Shown piece after piece: positions 16,157 through 27,446 of a stretch of DNA of 36,819 bases. Source of the stretch: Curtobacterium luteum (GTDB lineage Bacteria > Actinomycetota > Actinomycetes > Actinomycetales > Microbacteriaceae). Every line of letters starts with the position of its first letter. Within the stretch, counting starts at the first letter, position 1. The notes under the pieces were generated by a model. It saw only the letters and a program-made list of their open reading frames with translations. It did no database searches and was not told the origin of the DNA. Both the position numbers and the translations under genes were made by a program. The DNA lies in assembly GCF_001475545.1 (NCBI RefSeq), contig NZ_LDQC01000036.1, forward strand, positions 1 through 36,819, read 5' to 3'.

Positions 16157-16416
16157 GACGCCAGCGCGGCCTGCCGCGCCACGATCGTGACCGTGTCGTG
16201 CTCGACCGACAGGAAGCCATCAGCGGCGTCCGCGGTCACCGTCGAGCCGTCGGCCCGGGTGATGCGGACCTGGCCCTCTGCGAGGGTCGCGAGCAGCGGC
16301 TCGTGCCCCGCGAGGACACCGATCTGGCCCTCCGTCGTGCGTGCGACGACCATGGTGGCGTCGCCCGACCAGACCTCGCGGTCGGCCGAGACGACGCTCA
16401 CGGTGAGTGCCGCCAT
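16153..16416 (-). CDS. atpC: ATP synthase F1 subunit epsilon, short form
   Basis: 87 residues from ATG 16416, one base after the atpD stop. It has the N-terminal beta-sandwich of epsilon (V-S-A-D-R-E-V-W-S-G, then E-G-Q-I-G-V-L-A-G-H-E-P-L-L), which contacts gamma and the c-ring. It ends right after that domain, so the C-terminal two-helix part that inhibits ATP hydrolysis in many bacteria (subunits of about 120-140 residues) is missing. The longer frame start at 16473 lies inside atpD and is not supported. Last gene of the atp operon; its stop overlaps the proposed yaaA start. Confidence 0.95.
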   Translation of the reverse strand: MAALTVSVVSADREVWSGDATMVVARTTEGQIGVLAGHEPLLATLAEGQVRITRADGSTVTADAADGFLSVEHDTVTIVARQAALAS

Positions 16417-16417
16417 G

Positions 16418-18822
<2,405 letters not shown>

Positions 18823-20451
18823 CTAGCGACGACCCTTGACGATCTGCTCCTGGTCGACGTCCTCTGCCGAGGCCGCCTCGACCTGCTCCGAGCCGAGCGT
18901 CTTGCCGTCGCTCGTCTGGAAGCCCTTCGTGAAGGCGTCGATCTCGCGGTCCATCGCGGCGACGGTCTCGTCGCTGAGCTGGTTGGTCTCGCGGAGCGTG
19001 GTGAGGACGTCGGAGTTACGGCGGAGGTGCTCGAGCAGCTCCGACTCGAAGCGGAGGACGTCGGACACGGGGACCTCGTCCAGCTTGCCGTTGGTGCCGG
19101 CCCAGATCGAGACGACCTGCTCCTCGACCGGGTACGGCGAGTACTGCGGCTGCTTGAGGAGCTCGGTGAGACGCGCACCACGGTCGAGCTGACGACGCGA
19201 CGCCTGGTCGAGGTCGGACGCGAACATCGCGAACGCCTCGAGCGAGCGGTACTGTGCGAGCTCGAGCTTGAGCGTGCCGGAGACCTTCTTGATCGACTTG
19301 ACCTGTGCGTCACCGCCGACTCGCGAGACCGAGATGCCCACGTCGACCGCCGGACGCTGGTTCGCGTTGAAGAGGTCGGACTGCAGGAAGATCTGGCCGT
19401 CCGTGATCGAGATCACGTTGGTCGGGATGTACGCCGAGACGTCGTTCGCCTTGGTCTCGATGATCGGGAGACCCGTCATCGAACCGGCGCCCAGGTCGTC
19501 CGACAGCTTCGCGCAGCGCTCCAGCAGACGGGAGTGCAGGTAGAAGACGTCGCCCGGGTAGGCCTCACGGCCCGGCGGACGGCGGAGGAGCAGGGACACG
19601 GCACGGTAGGCCTCGGCCTGCTTCGACAGGTCGTCGAAGATGATGAGGACGTGCTTGCCGCCGTACATCCAGTGCTGGCCGATGGCCGAACCGGTGTAGG
19701 GGGCCAGGTACTTGAAGCCGGCCGGGTCGGAGGCGGGGGCCGCGACGATGGTGGTGTACTCCATCGCACCGGCGTCCTCGAGCGCACCCTTCACGGAGGC
19801 GATCGTGGAGCCCTTCTGACCGATGGCGACGTAGATGCAGCGAACCTGCTTGTTCACGTCGCCGGAGTCCCAGTTGGCCTTCTGGTTGATGATCGTGTCG
19901 ATCGCGATGGCCGTCTTGCCGGTCTGGCGGTCGCCGATGATCAGCTGACGCTGGCCGCGGCCGACGGGGATCATCGCGTCGATGGCCTTGATGCCGGTCT
20001 GGAGCGGCTCGTGCACCGACTTGCGGGACATGACGCCCGGAGCCTGGAGCTCGAGGGCGCGACGGCCCTCGGCTGCGATCTCGCCGAGACCGTCGATCGG
20101 GTTGCCGAGCGGGTCGACCACGCGACCGAGGAAGGCGTCGCCGACCGGGGCCGAGAGGACCTCGCCGGTACGGGTGACTTCCTGGCCCTCTTCGATGCCG
20201 TCGAACTCGCCGAGCACGATGGCGCCGATCTCGTCCTCGTCGAGGTTCTGCGCGAGGCCGAGCGTGCCGTCCGCGAAGCGGATGAGCTCGTTGGCCATGA
20301 CGCCGGGGAGGCCCTCGACGTGCGCGATGCCGTCACCGGCGTCGGTGACGTGCCCGACCTCGGCCGTGGAGGCCTTCGTCGGCTCGTAGTTCGAGACGAA
20401 GTCCTTCAGGGCATCACGGATCTCATCGGGGCTGATGGTGATGTCTGCCAT
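18823..20451 (-). CDS. atpA: ATP synthase F1 subunit alpha
   Basis: 542 residues from ATG 20451, preceded by AAGGAAAA. Alpha is the non-catalytic nucleotide-binding subunit of F1. The Walker A motif GDRQTGKT is at 173-180, followed by the alpha-type signatures V-G-R-G-Q-R and [20 protein letters not shown]. The longer open frame to 20826 runs into atpH on low-complexity Arg/Ser sequence and is not coding. A 109-nt spacer separates it from atpH, the largest gap inside this operon. Confidence 0.99.
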   Translation of the reverse strand: MADITISPDEIRDALKDFVSNYEPTKASTAEVGHVTDAGDGIAHVEGLPGVMANELIRFADGTLGLAQNLDEDEIGAIVLGEFDGIEEGQEVTRTGEVLSAPVGDAFLGRVVDPLGNPIDGLGEIAAEGRRALELQAPGVMSRKSVHEPLQTGIKAIDAMIPVGRGQRQLIIGDRQTGKTAIAIDTIINQKANWDSGDVNKQVRCIYVAIGQKGSTIASVKGALEDAGAMEYTTIVAAPASDPAGFKYLAPYTGSAIGQHWMYGGKHVLIIFDDLSKQAEAYRAVSLLLRRPPGREAYPGDVFYLHSRLLERCAKLSDDLGAGSMTGLPIIETKANDVSAYIPTNVISITDGQIFLQSDLFNANQRPAVDVGISVSRVGGDAQVKSIKKVSGTLKLELAQYRSLEAFAMFASDLDQASRRQLDRGARLTELLKQPQYSPYPVEEQVVSIWAGTNGKLDEVPVSDVLRFESELLEHLRRNSDVLTTLRETNQLSDETVAAMDREIDAFTKGFQTSDGKTLGSEQVEAASAEDVDQEQIVKGRR

Positions 20452-20560
20452 GGGATTTTCCTTGTTGGTTTCCGGGGCCCTTCGGCTCCGAGAGGGTGAT
20501 GCTGCCGTGACGACGACAGTTCCCGTTGTGGACTTGGGTGGGGCGGCTTCGACCGTACGC

Positions 20561-21355
20561 TCAGCCGGCCAGCTGGAGCCGGAGCTCCGCCAGGCGCGTG
20601 GACACGGTGCCGTCGATGACGTCGCCGCCGATCTGCACCCGGACCCCGCCGACGACCGACGGGTCGACGACCTGGTTGATGCTGATGTCCTTGCCGTACC
20701 GCTCGCCGAGGCCGCGGGCCACGCGTGCGGACTGTCCGGCGTCGAGCGGCGTCGCGGTGATGACCGTCGCGACGAGCTTGTCCGCCTGGTCGGCCACGAT
20801 GCGGCTCGCCTCGCGCACCAGCTCACCGATGCGACGCCCGCGCGGCTGCTGCACGAGCGCCGAGAGGATCGTCACGGTCTGCTGCGACGCCTTGGAGCCG
20901 AGCAGCCGCTCGACGAGCGCGCCCTTCTCCGCCGGGCTGCCGAGCTTGGTGCCGAGCGCGAGTTCGAGGTCGGCGTCCGAACGGACGGCGGTCTCGAAGG
21001 CGAACAGCTCCGACTCGATCGAGGTGCCCGACCCCGCGGTGGCGGCGACGGCGCGGATGCCCGCGTCCTCGATGCCCGCGAGGAGGTCCTGCTGCGAGGA
21101 CCAGCGCGAGCCGGCCACTGCGGTCAGGACCGCGCGCGTCGCGTCCGACTGACCGGCGAAGACGCGGTCGAGGACGAGCTTCTTGCCGGCCGGGTCGGCC
21201 GTCGGGTCGGACAGCAGACCGAGCAGCTGCGGCGCACCGGCGATCGCACGCCCGGAGGCGAGGATCTCGGCACCCGTGGCCAGATCGGCGTTGCCGCCGA
21301 GGTCGGCGAGCACCGCCCTCGTGGACGCGAGTGCTTCCCTGGTGGCGCTGCGCAT
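20561..21355 (-). CDS. atpH: ATP synthase subunit delta
   Basis: 264 residues, the usual longer actinobacterial size. Delta joins the peripheral stalk (subunit b) to the top of the alpha/beta hexamer. The C-terminal conserved stretch ([11 protein letters not shown], then [18 protein letters not shown], ending in a helix [11 protein letters not shown]) is clear. It starts 2 nt after the atpF stop. Confidence 0.96.
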   Translation of the reverse strand: MRSATREALASTRAVLADLGGNADLATGAEILASGRAIAGAPQLLGLLSDPTADPAGKKLVLDRVFAGQSDATRAVLTAVAGSRWSSQQDLLAGIEDAGIRAVAATAGSGTSIESELFAFETAVRSDADLELALGTKLGSPAEKGALVERLLGSKASQQTVTILSALVQQPRGRRIGELVREASRIVADQADKLVATVITATPLDAGQSARVARGLGERYGKDISINQVVDPSVVGGVRVQIGGDVIDGTVSTRLAELRLQLAG

Positions 21356-21357
21356 GC

Positions 21358-22197
<840 letters not shown>

Positions 22198-22207
22198 TCA
22201 GTACAGG

Positions 22208-23077
22208 TCAGTGCTCGTCAGCCAGCGCGAGCTGGATGTACACAGCGGTCAGCAGCATGAAGACGTACGCCTGCAGCAGGGCGACCAGGATCTCGAAGAA
22301 ACTGAACGCGATGCCGAACGCGAGCGTCCCGACGCCGAAGAGCTTGAAGGCGCCCTCGGTGTCGAACAGGAAGAACTGCGTCGCTGCGAAGAACAGGACG
22401 AGCAGCAGGTGGCCGACGACCATGTTCATCAGGAGTCGCAGCGTCAGCGTCACCGGACGGAGCACGAAGGTCGAGACGAGCTCGATCGGCGTCACGATGA
22501 TGTAGAGCGGCCACGGCACCCCGGGCGGGAACAGCGCGTTGCGGAGGAACGCGCCCGGGTGCTTGCGGAGGCCCGCGTAGATGAACGCCACGTAGGCGAC
22601 GATCGCGAGGATCATCGGGTACGCGATGCGGCTGGTGCCCTGCAGGTTGAACCCGGGGATGAGACCCGTCAGGTTCAGGAACAGCACGGAGAAGAAGATG
22701 GTGGCTAGGATCGGCAGGAACCGCTTGCCGTCCTTCTCGCCGAGGTTGTCGAACGTGTTGCGACGGACGACGTCGAAGGCGTACTCGATGAGCGCCTGGC
22801 CACGACCCGGCACGAGCTTCATCGAGCGCGTCCCGACGATGCCGATGATCAGCAGCACGGCGACGGCGATGAACCGGATGATGACGAGGCGGTCGATCTC
22901 GAACGGGGTCCCGGCGAAGAAGATCGCGTCAGGGAAGAACTCGTTGATCGACGGACCGTGGAACTCGGCGGCCTGGCTGCTCCCCGCCGCGACGGGGTTG
23001 ACCGCAGCGGTGAGGGACAGGGGAAGAGCGTGGGATAGCAGCGCTGTCTCCTGTGTCGGCGCGCGCACACACGGCAC
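22208..23077 (-). CDS. atpB: ATP synthase Fo subunit a
   Basis: 289 residues from GTG 23077, with five or six membrane helices. Subunit a forms the proton half-channels against the c-ring. The F-H-G-P-S-I-N-E-F-F-P segment is near the N-terminus, and the essential Arg lies in T-L-R-L-L-M-N-M-V-V-G-H, where the common F-G of the L-R-L-F-G-N-M motif is L-M. The start is uncertain: GTG 23077 and GTG 23068 lack a ribosome site, while a CTG at 23041 is preceded by AGGAGA at 5-nt spacing and would give 277 residues. First gene of the synthase operon proper. Confidence 0.95.
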   Translation of the reverse strand: MPCVRAPTQETALLSHALPLSLTAAVNPVAAGSSQAAEFHGPSINEFFPDAIFFAGTPFEIDRLVIIRFIAVAVLLIIGIVGTRSMKLVPGRGQALIEYAFDVVRRNTFDNLGEKDGKRFLPILATIFFSVLFLNLTGLIPGFNLQGTSRIAYPMILAIVAYVAFIYAGLRKHPGAFLRNALFPPGVPWPLYIIVTPIELVSTFVLRPVTLTLRLLMNMVVGHLLLVLFFAATQFFLFDTEGAFKLFGVGTLAFGIAFSFFEILVALLQAYVFMLLTAVYIQLALADEH

Positions 23078-23140
23078 GCGATGGTGGACTTTGTGGAGGC
23101 TCGTCCGCTCCGAGCGAGGCTCCGGACGCGGACTTCGAGA

Positions 23141-23149
23141 AGCCTATCA
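23141..23149 (-). promoter_or_regulatory. Candidate extended -10 promoter for the atp operon
   Basis: On the minus strand TGaTAGGCT fits an extended -10 (TG-N-TANNNT) about 64 nt upstream of the annotated atpB start and just after the stop of the AtpI-like gene. No clear -35 is seen. It could let atpBEFHAGDC be transcribed apart from the upstream genes. Confidence 0.35.
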
Positions 23150-23172
23150 GGTGCGAGAGGCTTCCCGGGCTC

Positions 23173-23676
23173 TCAGTCGCGGGTGTCGTCCTTCTCAGGT
23201 TCCGAGGAGGAATCCGCGCCCGAGGCCGCCGGTGCGCCGGGCAGCGCCACCCCGATCGGGACCCGCGCCTTCGCCACCGCGACGACGTCGATGACGAGGG
23301 AACCGACGACCCCGACGATGATCACGACGGCGAGGATCGGGAAGTCCACCCACGCACGGTCCCGCAGCGCCACGAGCACGACGATGAAGAGCACGAACTT
23401 GAGCAGCCACGTGCCCATCACGATGCCGAAGAACGCGCCCGAGATCATCTGCCCCTTCGACACGCGGAGCGCGACGAGCACCGACAGCGCGGTGAGCCCG
23501 AGGAACACGACGCTCAGCACGGCGCCGAGCAGGCCGCCGGCCAACCCCGGCGTGCCGGCGACGAGGAGCCCCACGACTCCCCCGACGACGGCGAGGGCGA
23601 CCGCGAGGAGTCCCGCCCAGACGAGGATGCGGCGGAACACCGGCCGGACGTGGTCGAGCGCGTTCGGTGCGGTCAC
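23173..23676 (-). CDS. AtpI-like small membrane protein
   Basis: 167 residues from GTG 23676, which overlaps the transferase stop (GTGA). Four membrane helices are visible (about 17-40, 45-71, 78-103, 111-135), followed by a polar acidic tail rich in Ser, Glu and Asp. Sequence similarity to ATP synthase protein I is weak, but the place right before atpB and the topology fit that role, which in other bacteria is helping c-ring assembly or magnesium handling. The open frame continues to 24708 inside the transferase gene, but that part is Arg-rich shadow. Confidence 0.8.
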   Translation of the reverse strand: MTAPNALDHVRPVFRRILVWAGLLAVALAVVGGVVGLLVAGTPGLAGGLLGAVLSVVFLGLTALSVLVALRVSKGQMISGAFFGIVMGTWLLKFVLFIVVLVALRDRAWVDFPILAVVIIVGVVGSLVIDVVAVAKARVPIGVALPGAPAASGADSSSEPEKDDTRD

Positions 23677-24899
23677 GTGATGTCTCCAGGGATCGAGCGG
23701 TCGTTGGCGGCCCGGTCGAGCGGGTCGAGGCTGGCATCCACCACGGCGGCGGAGCGGTCGGCGGTCTGGGCGGCGATCTCGGTGCGTTTCCGGCCGAGCG
23801 GGGCGAAGGTGGCGACGGCGCACACCGTGAACCCGACGGCGACGAACGCCACGACCCAGTACCAGTCGACGAAGAGGAAGAGCAGACAGCCGAACGCCAC
23901 GGTGGCGGTCCACGCGTAGAAGATCAGCACCGCGTGGAAGTGCGAGTGCCCCATGTCGAGCAGACGGTGGTGCAGGTGCTTCCGGTCGGCGGAGAACGGC
24001 GACTTCCCGGCGCTGAGACGCCGGGTGACCGCGAGCCCGAAGTCGAGGATCGGCACGATGAGGATCGCGAAGGGCAGCAGGATCGGGATGAACGCCGGCA
24101 GCAGGGCCTGGCGTGTCTGGACCGCCGCGGGGTCGATGTTGCCCGTGACGCTCACCGCACTGGTGGCCATGAGGAACCCGACGAGCAGCGCACCCGCATC
24201 GCCCATGAACAGCTTCGCGGGGTGCCAGTTGAGGATGAGGAACCCGAAGCACGCCCCGACCAGGACCGCGGTCAGGAGCGACGGCAGGTTGAAGAAGAAC
24301 TCCGTCTGCTGCACCACGCGGTTGATGAAGAACGTGTAGAGGAAGAACACCCCGCCGGCGATGATCGCCACCCCCGCGACGAGCCCGTCGAGCCCGTCGA
24401 TGAAGTTCACCGCGTTCATCACGAGCACCACCGCGAGCACGGTGAAGATGAGGCTCATGTACGACGAGCCGACCCCGAGGGTGTTGCCGATCGGCAGGGA
24501 GACGATCGCCACGCCCTGCCACGCCAGGATGCCGGCGGCGATGATCTGACCCGCCAGCTTCGTCATCCAGTCGAGGTCCCAGATGTCGTCCGCGACCCCG
24601 AGGACCACGATGATCGTCGCTCCACCGAGGACCGCCAGCACCCGGCCCGGTTCGGAGAACACGAGCCGGAAGTAGTCCGTCCCGGCGATCGACGGGAACA
24701 GGAACCACGCTGCGAGCATCGCCACCATGACGCCGAGGTACATCGCGATGCCGCCGAGCCGGGGCGTCGGCGTGCGGTGCACGTCACGCTCGCGGACCTT
24801 CGGGTACCAGCGGAACCGGACCCCGAGCTTCCACACCAGCCAGCTGATGCAGAAGCTCACGACCGCAGAGATGGCCCCCGCGAGCAGGTAGTACTTCAC
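23673..24899 (-). CDS. WecA/TagO-type undecaprenyl-phosphate sugar-1-phosphate transferase
   Basis: 408 residues with about 11 membrane helices. The enzyme moves an amino-sugar phosphate (usually GlcNAc-1-P from UDP-GlcNAc) onto undecaprenyl phosphate, the first step of teichoic acid, arabinogalactan or other cell-wall glycan synthesis. Family motifs present: D-D-I-W-D-L-D-W, N-x-x-N-F-I-D-G-L-D-G-L-V-A-G, F-M-G-D-A-G-A-L-L-V-G, and the His-rich K-H-L-H-H-R-L-L-D-M-G-H of the WecA branch rather than MraY. GTG 24899 overlaps the sua5 stop (GTGA). Sugar specificity cannot be read from sequence alone. Confidence 0.93.
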   Translation of the reverse strand: MKYYLLAGAISAVVSFCISWLVWKLGVRFRWYPKVRERDVHRTPTPRLGGIAMYLGVMVAMLAAWFLFPSIAGTDYFRLVFSEPGRVLAVLGGATIIVVLGVADDIWDLDWMTKLAGQIIAAGILAWQGVAIVSLPIGNTLGVGSSYMSLIFTVLAVVLVMNAVNFIDGLDGLVAGVAIIAGGVFFLYTFFINRVVQQTEFFFNLPSLLTAVLVGACFGFLILNWHPAKLFMGDAGALLVGFLMATSAVSVTGNIDPAAVQTRQALLPAFIPILLPFAILIVPILDFGLAVTRRLSAGKSPFSADRKHLHHRLLDMGHSHFHAVLIFYAWTATVAFGCLLFLFVDWYWVVAFVAVGFTVCAVATFAPLGRKRTEIAAQTADRSAAVVDASLDPLDRAANDRSIPGDIT

Positions 24900-25570
24900 G
24901 CGATCAGGTCGGCTCCGACGACCCTGGCGATCTCGTCGTCGGGGATCACGCCGTGCCGCACGATCGTCAGCTTGTCGCCGGTCGAGAGCCCGGTCGCGTC
25001 GACGATCGTCGACCCGGTGGACGCCGCGAACCCGTCGTGGACCTCGATCGGGCCGCCGTCGAGGTAGACCGAGACGCTGTCGCCGAGCATGCGCTCCGCC
25101 GCGTCGACGTCCATGGCGGCCGGGTCACCGGTGCTGTTCGCCGAGGACACCGCGAGCGGGCCGACCTCCTGCAGCAGTTCGAGCGCGATCCTAGAGTCCG
25201 GCATGCGGAGCGCGACGGTGCCCCGGGTCTCGCCGAGGTCCCAGTCGAGGGACGGCTGTGCCCGGAGGATGACCGTCAGGCCACCGGGCCAGAACTCGTC
25301 GACGAGGTCACGCACCTGCTGCGGCACCTCGCTCGCGAGCGCATCGAGGGTCGGCGGCCCCGGGATGAGCACGGGCGGCGGGGACTGCCGGGTCCGGCCC
25401 TTCGCGTCCAGGAGGCGCTGCACGGCGGCCGCGCTGAAGGCATCCGCGGCGAGGCCGTAGACGGTGTCGGTGGGGACCACGACGAGTTCTCCGCGTCCGA
25501 GCGCGGCACGTGCGAGCCGCATCCCGGTGAGGAGGCCGTCGTTGTCGGTGCAGTCGTATCGGGAGGCCAT
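24896..25570 (-). CDS. Threonylcarbamoyl-AMP synthase (Sua5/YrdC)
   Basis: 224 residues from ATG 25570. It makes threonylcarbamoyl-AMP from threonine, bicarbonate and ATP for the t6A37 base of ANN-decoding tRNAs. The YrdC core is complete: V-V-P-T-D-T-V-Y-G-L-A-A-D-A, the basic D-A-K-G-R-T-R stretch, W-P-G-G-L-T-V-I-L, R-M-P-D, and S-S-A-N-S-T-G. It stops near the end of the YrdC domain, so the extra C-terminal Sua5 domain is absent. The start at 25597 would overlap the divergent HAD gene and is less likely. Coupled to the transferase downstream. Confidence 0.93.
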   Translation of the reverse strand: MASRYDCTDNDGLLTGMRLARAALGRGELVVVPTDTVYGLAADAFSAAAVQRLLDAKGRTRQSPPPVLIPGPPTLDALASEVPQQVRDLVDEFWPGGLTVILRAQPSLDWDLGETRGTVALRMPDSRIALELLQEVGPLAVSSANSTGDPAAMDVDAAERMLGDSVSVYLDGGPIEVHDGFAASTGSTIVDATGLSTGDKLTIVRHGVIPDDEIARVVGADLIA

Positions 25571-25573
25571 GAC

Positions 25574-25596
25574 TCGCACGATGATAGTGCGACACA
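25574..25596. promoter_or_regulatory. Compact divergent promoter region sua5 / HAD
   Basis: Only 26 bp separate the two start codons. The plus strand reads GATAGT 8 nt before ATG 25597; the minus strand reads TATCAT 10 nt before ATG 25570, and the two overlap by several bases. Both fit -10 elements of leaderless or nearly leaderless transcripts, common in actinobacteria, and would make the two promoters mutually exclusive. This rests on motif appearance only. Confidence 0.35.
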
Positions 25597-26259
25597 ATGG
25601 ACGACATCGTGAACGAGACCACCGCGCCCCCGCTCCTGTTCCTCTTCGACATGGACGAGGTCCTCGTGCACTACGACTGGCGCGTGCGGATGGAGGCCCT
25701 CGCGGCCTTCACCGGACACGACTTCACCGAGCTCCGCCGTCGCTGGTGGGACTGCGGGAACGAGGCGCGGGCCGAGGCCGGCCACTGGCCCGACGGGGAC
25801 GCCTACCTCGCCGCGTTCGAGGACGCGATGGGTTGTGACGTCCCGGAGTCCGAGTGGGCGCGGTTCCGCGGCGCGGCGATGACGGAGCTGCCCGAGCGGG
25901 TCGAGGCGGTCCGGATCGCGGCGCAGCACGGGCGCGTCGGCCTGCTGACGAACAACGGTCCGCTCGCCGGTCGGTGGATCGCGCGGTGGGTGCCCTCGCT
26001 CGCGGCGGTCTTCGGCGACCACCTCGACACGACGAGCAACTTCGGTGCCCGCAAGCCCGAGCCCGAGGTCTTCCTCCGGGCGCTCGAGCACCACGGTGTC
26101 CCGGCCGAGCGCACCTTCTTCGCCGACGACATGCCGGTCAACGTCGAGGGCGCGCGGAGCGTCGGCATCCACGCCGTCCTGGTCGAGGAGCACACCGACC
26201 TCCGCGAGGCGGTCCGCGCCTTCGTCGCGCAGCAGCGCGAGGCCTCCCCCGTCGCCTGA
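25597..26259 (+). CDS. HAD-superfamily hydrolase (subfamily IA)
   Basis: 220 residues, the only confident plus-strand gene. HAD motifs are in order: motif I F-D-M-D-E-V (nucleophile Asp18, acid/base Asp20), motif II L-L-T-N-N (Thr), motif III Lys in G-A-R-K-P-E-P-E-V-F, and motif IV F-F-A-D-D-M. The helical cap between motifs I and II has the size of a C1 cap. It is probably a small-molecule phosphatase; the substrate is unknown. A GTG at 25609 is an alternative start. It is inserted between sua5 and prmC, which are neighbours in many actinobacteria, and points against them. Confidence 0.92.
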   Translation: MDDIVNETTAPPLLFLFDMDEVLVHYDWRVRMEALAAFTGHDFTELRRRWWDCGNEARAEAGHWPDGDAYLAAFEDAMGCDVPESEWARFRGAAMTELPERVEAVRIAAQHGRVGLLTNNGPLAGRWIARWVPSLAAVFGDHLDTTSNFGARKPEPEVFLRALEHHGVPAERTFFADDMPVNVEGARSVGIHAVLVEEHTDLREAVRAFVAQQREASPVA

Positions 26260-26284
26260 TCGAGGCGGTGCATCGCGCCTGTTC

Positions 26285-26310
26285 CTTCCCATAGAGGTTG
26301 CAATGGGAAG
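26285..26310 (+). terminator. Hairpin downstream of the HAD gene
   Basis: CTTCCCAT (26285-26292) and ATGGGAAG (26303-26310) form a perfect 8-bp stem with a 10-nt loop, starting 25 nt after the HAD stop. No T-run follows. It may end or stabilise the HAD transcript. Confidence 0.4.
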
Positions 26311-26347
26311 TGGAAACGGGCGTACCGGGTCATCCCGCACCACCAGG

Positions 26348-26479
26348 CACGCCCGAATCCACCAGCCACGCCCGGTCCCGCCAAGCACGCCCGAATCCAC
26401 CAGCCACGCCCGAATTCACCAGCCACGCCCAGTCCTGCCAGGCACGCGGGGTCCCGCCGCGCATGCCCGGCCCGCCAGG
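26348..26479. repeat. 19-bp tandem repeat array
   Basis: Seven degenerate head-to-tail units begin at 26348, 26367, 26386, 26405, 26424, 26443 and 26462. Units 1 and 3 read CACGCCCGAATCCACCAGC, unit 4 differs from them at one base, and later units drift further; the seventh is 18 bp and a poor eighth may follow to about 26497. The array fills most of the 275-bp gap between the convergent HAD and prmC genes. Units have no spacers and no palindrome. The plus-strand frame that crosses it is an extension of antisense sequence of prmC and is not considered coding. Confidence 0.8.
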
Positions 26480-26534
26480 CACACGCGGGACGACCGGCCG
26501 GGAGGTACGGCTCGGCTCCGCCCCACGGGTCGCG

Positions 26535-27446
26535 TCAGCGGGTGGCCGTCGTGGTGCGGTCGCGGCCGGTCAGGTCGACGTGCGTCTCCGGCGAGCGGAA
26601 CCCGCGTGCGGCGAGGACTGCCCGGACGTCGGCGCCCTGCTGCTCCGCGTGCTCGACGACGAGGAGGCCGCCCGGCACGAGGAGGCGCCAGGCGGTCTCG
26701 GTGAGGGCTCGGACGGCGTCGAGGCCGTCCGCTCCCCCGTACAGCGCGAGCGACGGGTCGTGGTCCCGGACCTCGGGGTCGACCGGCACCATGTCGTCGG
26801 GGACGTAGGGCGGGTTCGACACGACGACGGAGACCGTGCCGTCGAGCTCGGGCAGCGCGTCGGCGAGGTCGCCCTCGACGAGCCGGACCGTCCCGCCGTG
26901 GGCCTCGACGTTGCGACGGGTCCACGGCAGCGCCCCGGTCGAGCGTTCGACCGCGTACACGACCGCGTTCGGCACCTCGGTGTCCATCGCGATCGCGATC
27001 GCCCCACTGCCGGAGCCGAGGTCGACGGCCACCGGCGCGGGCAGCGCGGTGGCGCGGAGCGCGTCGATGCCGAACTGCACGACGCCCTCGGTCTCTGGTC
27101 GCGGCACGAACACGCCCGGTCCCACCGCGAGCGTGAGGGCACGGAAGTGCGCCTCGCCCGTGATGTGCTGCAGCGGCTCTCGGGTGGTCCGTCGGGCGAT
27201 GGCGTGACGGAAGCGCTCGACGTGCTCCGACGCGATCGCTCCCCCGGTCAGCGCACGGGCCTGGACGGCACCGCGCGAGGTGTCCGTCGCCCAGGCGAGC
27301 AGGAGCTCGGCGTCGACCTGCGGGGTCGGGACACCGGCCGCACCGAGCGCCGCGGCCGACTCCCGGAGGAGCCGGTCCGCGGCGAACGTGACGGGTCCGT
27401 CGGAGGCGGGTTGCGCCTCCCGTCCGCCCGAGGGGAGGTCGCTCAC
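26535..27446 (-). CDS. prmC: Peptide chain release factor N5-glutamine methyltransferase
   Basis: 303 residues. It methylates the Gln of the GGQ motif of release factors using S-adenosylmethionine. An N-terminal helical domain is followed by the Rossmann methyltransferase domain with V-D-L-G-S-G-S-G (141-148) for the cofactor and the catalytic NPPY at 211-214. GTG 27446 overlaps the prfA stop (GTGA), so it is coupled to its own substrate gene. Confidence 0.97.
   Translation of the reverse strand: MSDLPSGGREAQPASDGPVTFAADRLLRESAAALGAAGVPTPQVDAELLLAWATDTSRGAVQARALTGGAIASEHVERFRHAIARRTTREPLQHITGEAHFRALTLAVGPGVFVPRPETEGVVQFGIDALRATALPAPVAVDLGSGSGAIAIAMDTEVPNAVVYAVERSTGALPWTRRNVEAHGGTVRLVEGDLADALPELDGTVSVVVSNPPYVPDDMVPVDPEVRDHDPSLALYGGADGLDAVRALTETAWRLLVPGGLLVVEHAEQQGADVRAVLAARGFRSPETHVDLTGRDRTTTATR

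Noticed and set aside
16036..16160. Frameshift at the start of yaaA
   Set aside because: The frame is continuous from the CTG through the conserved N-terminus; only the start codon is unusual.
26348..26479. CRISPR array
   Set aside because: Units are contiguous without unique spacers, too short, and no cas genes are nearby.
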